DNA of 18,007 nucleotides from an uncultured Lachnospiraceae bacterium (GTDB lineage Bacteria; Bacillota; Clostridia; Lachnospirales; Lachnospiraceae), in assembly GCA_937916415.1 (NCBI GenBank), contig CALGGH010000245.1:1-18007 (forward strand). Direction: 5' to 3'. Below, in pieces: positions 15,705-18,007 of the stretch (within the stretch, counting starts at the first letter, position 1; each line of letters starts with the position of its first letter). The position numbers were made by a program, and so were the translations under genes. Below the pieces are notes generated by a model, which was not told the origin of the DNA, searched no databases, and saw only the letters and a list, made by a program, of their open reading frames with translations.

Positions 15705-15757
15705 TGTGATTAAAGCCTGTTCTGAAATGCATGGATGCATTTCAAGGCTTCATCACA
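15705..15757. repeat. Long hairpin between guaB and the GGDEF-EAL gene, containing 38-base element 2
   Basis: Core at 15713-15750, plus strand, in order: outer arm AAGCCT, bulge GTTC, inner arm TGAAATGCA, loop TGGA, inner arm TGCATTTCA, outer arm AGGCTT. Beyond a small internal loop (TA against C) a further 6-bp stem TGTGAT/ATCACA extends it to 15705-15757. It starts 9 bases after the guaB stop and ends 14 bases before the GGDEF-EAL start. No T-run follows on either strand, so it is more likely a processing, stability or regulatory hairpin than a terminator. Confidence 0.85.
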
Positions 15758-15766
15758 CGGACATAA

Positions 15767-17218
15767 TCACTCTACCGAATAGTTCGGCGCTTCCTTGGTA
15801 ATGTGTATGTCGTGAGGATGGCTCTCCTTGAGGGATGCGGCCGATATCTTGATGAACCTGCCGGTCTCCTGCAGGGTCTTGATGTCAGGCGCCCCGCAGT
15901 ATCCCATGCCGGACCTGATGCCTCCGACGAGCTGGAACACGGTGTCCTCCACCGATCCCTTGAAAGGCACGCGGCCCTCCACTCCTTCCGGCACCAGTTT
16001 CTTGGCATCCGTCTGGAAATACCGATCCTTGCTGCCGTTTTCCATCGCGGCGATGGAGCCCATGCCACGGTATACCTTATATTTACGTCCCTGATAGAGC
16101 TCCGTCATGCCGGGACTTTCCTCGCATCCTGCGAACATCGAGCCCATCATGCATACGTTTCCGCCTGCGGCGATGGCCTTGGTCATGTCGCCCGAATACT
16201 TGATGCCTCCGTCGGCTATGATCGGAACGCCGTACTTTTTGGCCACTTCATAGCAATCCATGATGGCCGTGATCTGCGGCACGCCGATTCCCGAGACCAC
16301 GCGCGTCGTACAGATCGATCCGGGGCCGATGCCCACCTTGACCGCGTCGGCGCCTGCCTCGATCAGGGCCTTGGTAGCTTCTCCGGTAGCCACGTTGCCG
16401 GCGATCACGTCGAGGTCGGGGTACGCATCCTTGATCATTTTCAGGCACTTGATGACGTTTTCCGAATGTCCGTGTGCCGAGTCAAGCACTACCACGTCCA
16501 CCTTGGACTCGACGAGTGCCTTGACGCGGTCCAGCACGTTGGCCGTGATGCCCACGCCCGCTCCGCAGAGCAGCCTGCCCTGTGAATCCTTGGCGGAAAG
16601 AGGATACTTGATGGTCTTCTCTATGTCCTTGATGGTAATGAGTCCTACCAGGTTGTAATTTTCGTCAACGATCGGAAGCTTTTCCTTGCGGGCCCTGCCC
16701 AGGATGTCCTTGGCTTCGTCGAGGGTAATGCCCTCGCGGGCCGTGATCAGGTTTTCGCTGGTCATCACTTCCTTTATCTTACGGGAGTAGTCGGTCTCGA
16801 ACTTCAGGTCCCTGTTGGTGATTATGCCGACCAGCCTGCGGCCTTCGGTCACCGGCACGCCCGAGATGCGGAACTTGTGCATCAGTGCCTCGGCGTCCTC
16901 CAGCGTATTGTCGGGAGACAGGGAAAACGGATCAGTGATGACGCCGTTCTCGGATCTCTTGACCTTGTCCACTTCTTCGGCCTGCTCCTCTATGGACATG
17001 TTTTTATGTATGATGCCGATCCCGCCCTGCCTGGCCATGGCTATCGCCATGTTGTGCTCAGTCACGGTGTCCATGCCGGCACTCATCATCGGGATGTTTA
17101 GCCTGATCTTGGAAGTCAGCCAGGTAGTCAGGTCTACCTGATTCGGTATGACCCGGGAGTATGCAGGCACCAGCAGCACGTCGTCAAAAGTAATTCCTTC
17201 ACCTATTATCTGTCCCAT
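15767..17218 (-). CDS. guaB: IMP dehydrogenase
   Basis: The 483-residue protein is full-length IMP dehydrogenase, which oxidises IMP to XMP with NAD+, the committed and rate-limiting step toward GMP and GTP. Seen: TFDDVLLVPAYS at the start, MMSAGMDTVTE, two CBS domains inserted in the barrel (about 93-205, with VITDPFSLSPDNTL and EVMTSENLITAREG), VVVLDSAHGHS, and the catalytic loop GIGPGSICTTRVVSGIG with its active-site Cys near residue 300. The flap region (KRFFQ-like DRYFQ, then VPEGVEGRVPFKG) and the C-terminal AGMGYCGA-type block (here SGMGYCGAPDI) also match. GTGAGGTTAGG precedes the ATG. CBS domains usually mediate nucleotide feedback. It lies 107 bases after the DUF6106 gene. A 76-base gap with a hairpin separates it from the GGDEF-EAL gene. 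Confidence 0.97.
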   Translation of the reverse strand: MGQIIGEGITFDDVLLVPAYSRVIPNQVDLTTWLTSKIRLNIPMMSAGMDTVTEHNMAIAMARQGGIGIIHKNMSIEEQAEEVDKVKRSENGVITDPFSLSPDNTLEDAEALMHKFRISGVPVTEGRRLVGIITNRDLKFETDYSRKIKEVMTSENLITAREGITLDEAKDILGRARKEKLPIVDENYNLVGLITIKDIEKTIKYPLSAKDSQGRLLCGAGVGITANVLDRVKALVESKVDVVVLDSAHGHSENVIKCLKMIKDAYPDLDVIAGNVATGEATKALIEAGADAVKVGIGPGSICTTRVVSGIGVPQITAIMDCYEVAKKYGVPIIADGGIKYSGDMTKAIAAGGNVCMMGSMFAGCEESPGMTELYQGRKYKVYRGMGSIAAMENGSKDRYFQTDAKKLVPEGVEGRVPFKGSVEDTVFQLVGGIRSGMGYCGAPDIKTLQETGRFIKISAASLKESHPHDIHITKEAPNYSVE

Positions 17219-17325
17219 AATCCTAACCTCACTTTCTTAAACTGTTTTCCTTTTCTCATGCCGGAAACGTCCATAGCGTCATGTTATGTTAACCGTCAGT
17301 AAGTCTTACTCACCGGCTTTCCACG
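17219..17325 (-). promoter_or_regulatory. Gap upstream of guaB, possible control region
   Basis: This 107-base gap holds the guaB ribosome binding site and a perfect 13-base palindrome, AGTAAGTCTTACT (17298-17310). No convincing -35/-10 pair, purine riboswitch core or terminator was seen, so whether guaB has its own promoter remains undecided. Confidence 0.25.
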
Positions 17326-17826
17326 TCAGTCCTTAAACGTCTTCCTCGGAGCCACGTTGTACACGGCCCTCACGAAATCCTCGCTGGGTTCAAGGATTAT
17401 CATCTCATTTCCTTCATAATACATGGCGTAGCGCACGTCAGGCTGGCCGACCACGCCCGAAGAATAATCCTTGGTCTTGACCTCACGGTTCTTGAATGAA
17501 TCCAGATGATATGAATTGATGGGGGCAAGTGCCTCCATGCGGTCCACCTCATAGGACGCGATCCTCTTGCGGCGGCTCCTGCCCAGGATGCGGTCTATGG
17601 ATATCTCATGATCAAGATACAGGTATTCGTACTCGACTATGCACTGCATGGATGCAAAATAAGCGGCCACGCCGCAGACTATGGCAATTATGAGGGCCGC
17701 CACGTAACCCAGAAGTCCGATCAGGGCAAATGCGGCGCAAAGCATGATGAGAAGAATGCGCAGAAATTTCTTTAATGGGGAAACCTTGCTCTGCACAAGA
17801 CATTCTACGTACGTATCACTATTCAT
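17326..17826 (-). CDS. DUF6106-type small membrane protein
   Basis: The 166-residue protein starts at the ATG at 17826, with GAGG about 9 bases upstream. The in-frame extension to 17979 runs through the repeat element and is not credible. A short N-terminal segment (MNSDTYVECLVQ) precedes two hydrophobic helices (about 21-40 and 42-60, with a GYVAAL turn). A hydrophilic C-terminal domain of about 100 residues follows, with a basic RSRRKRIASYEVDRMEALAP stretch (83-102) and a PH/bPH2-like order of short strands ending YEGNEMIILEPSEDFVRAV. I recognise it as the DUF6106 type seen in Lachnospiraceae. Its function is unknown. It may be in the same transcription unit as guaB. Confidence 0.8.
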   Translation of the reverse strand: MNSDTYVECLVQSKVSPLKKFLRILLIMLCAAFALIGLLGYVAALIIAIVCGVAAYFASMQCIVEYEYLYLDHEISIDRILGRSRRKRIASYEVDRMEALAPINSYHLDSFKNREVKTKDYSSGVVGQPDVRYAMYYEGNEMIILEPSEDFVRAVYNVAPRKTFKD

Positions 17827-17861
17827 CAGATAACCTCGAAGAAAAGAACGACTAAAAGCAT

Positions 17862-17914
17862 AAATGTCATTAAGGAGCTGTTCAGAAATAACTTTTAAAT
17901 AATGCGATGGATGC
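17862..17914. repeat. Diverged third relative of the 38-base element
   Basis: On the plus strand this aligns with element 2 and its left flank. It shares ATGT(C/G)ATTAA, TGTTC(A/T)GAAAT and GATGGATGC or ATGGATGC in the same order, but with about 14 extra bases (AACTTTTAAATAAT) in the left inner arm, so the tight symmetry is lost. It is in the leader of the DUF6106 gene, and the long UUCG hairpin follows directly. Confidence 0.55.
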
Positions 17915-17989
17915 TTTTTTGATTGCAAGGAAAAAACCGGAGCTGTACCGAAGTACAGCGAGGATTTTTGACGAAGCAATCAGAAAAGC
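17913..17989 (-). repeat. Long hairpin with C(UUCG)G cap (minus strand), likely dispersed repeat
   Basis: Outer arms of 14 bases (17913-17926 and 17976-17989) pair at 13 positions plus one G-T. Inner arms GCTGTAC (17942-17948) and GTACAGC (17953-17959) close a 4-base loop that reads CGAA on the plus strand and TTCG on the minus strand. A C(UUCG)G loop is exceptionally stable in RNA, so the minus strand is the likely functional transcript. A5/T5 runs between the stems also pair. The plus-strand right flank runs out of the window. It lies upstream of the DUF6106 gene. Confidence 0.7.
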
Positions 17990-18007
17990 AGACAAGCAGA
18001 ATTAAAA

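Noticed and set aside
15705..15757. Intrinsic terminator after guaB
   Set aside because: The hairpin is strong but has no T-run on either side, so it does not meet the usual form.
15803..16585. 260-residue open frame on the plus strand
   Set aside because: It is antisense to guaB, His/Asp/Leu-rich with no family likeness, and produced by the codon bias of guaB.
17827..17979. N-terminal extension of the DUF6106 frame
   Set aside because: It consists of repeat-element sequence. The ATG at 17826 has a suitable GAGG and precedes the conserved part.
1..18007. CRISPR array, tRNA, rRNA or insertion sequence
   Set aside because: I saw no regularly spaced repeats, no cloverleaf and no transposase-like frame in the window.

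Overview
The window looks like ordinary chromosome from a Clostridia-class Firmicute (Bacillota), most likely Lachnospiraceae. I base this on family recognition by eye: DUF6062- and DUF6106-type proteins, a stand-alone AICAR transformylase paired with a PurO-type IMP cyclohydrolase in place of a bifunctional PurH, consistent AGGAGG-like ribosome binding sites, and a membrane GGDEF protein. Base composition looks fairly even, near half G+C by eye. I see no phage, plasmid, CRISPR or IS transposase genes and no rRNA or tRNA.

Left part (1-8357). The 3' part of glf (UDP-galactopyranose mutase, cut by the window edge) converges on a two-gene minus-strand unit: a membrane GGDEF diguanylate cyclase fused to a C-terminal Nudix hydrolase, with a 4-base overlap into holA (DNA polymerase III delta subunit). 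Divergent from it is a small lipoprotein gene whose best promoter puts the transcription start on its ATG. Then come a cytoplasmic GH13 glycosidase (+), a DUF6062-type Cys/His protein (-) behind duplicated promoters and a palindrome, and a plus-strand pair of a TetR regulator and a membrane-anchored LEA/YtxH-like helical protein.

Right part (8381-17826). Seven minus-strand genes lie head to tail. In transcription order they are a DUF6106-type membrane protein, guaB (IMP dehydrogenase), a soluble multi-domain GGDEF-EAL protein, purO (IMP cyclohydrolase), AICAR transformylase, glnS, and a DUF2225 protein. The last two steps of IMP synthesis and the first committed step to GMP therefore flank a cyclic-di-GMP enzyme, and the stop codon of that enzyme overlaps the purO start. 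GMP leads to GTP, the substrate for cyclic di-GMP, so a functional link is plausible but unproven.

The most unusual non-coding signal is a family of short structured elements in leaders of minus-strand genes. Two 38-base copies (6934-6971 and 15713-15750) share one plan: 6-bp outer stem, 4-base one-sided bulge, 9-bp inner stem, TGGA loop. They differ mostly by paired, symmetry-preserving changes. A third, diverged relative (about 17862-17914) abuts a long hairpin with a C(UUCG)G cap on the minus strand. No stretch over 300 bases lacks a gene. The longest gap, 6874-7108, holds promoters, repeats and the first element.
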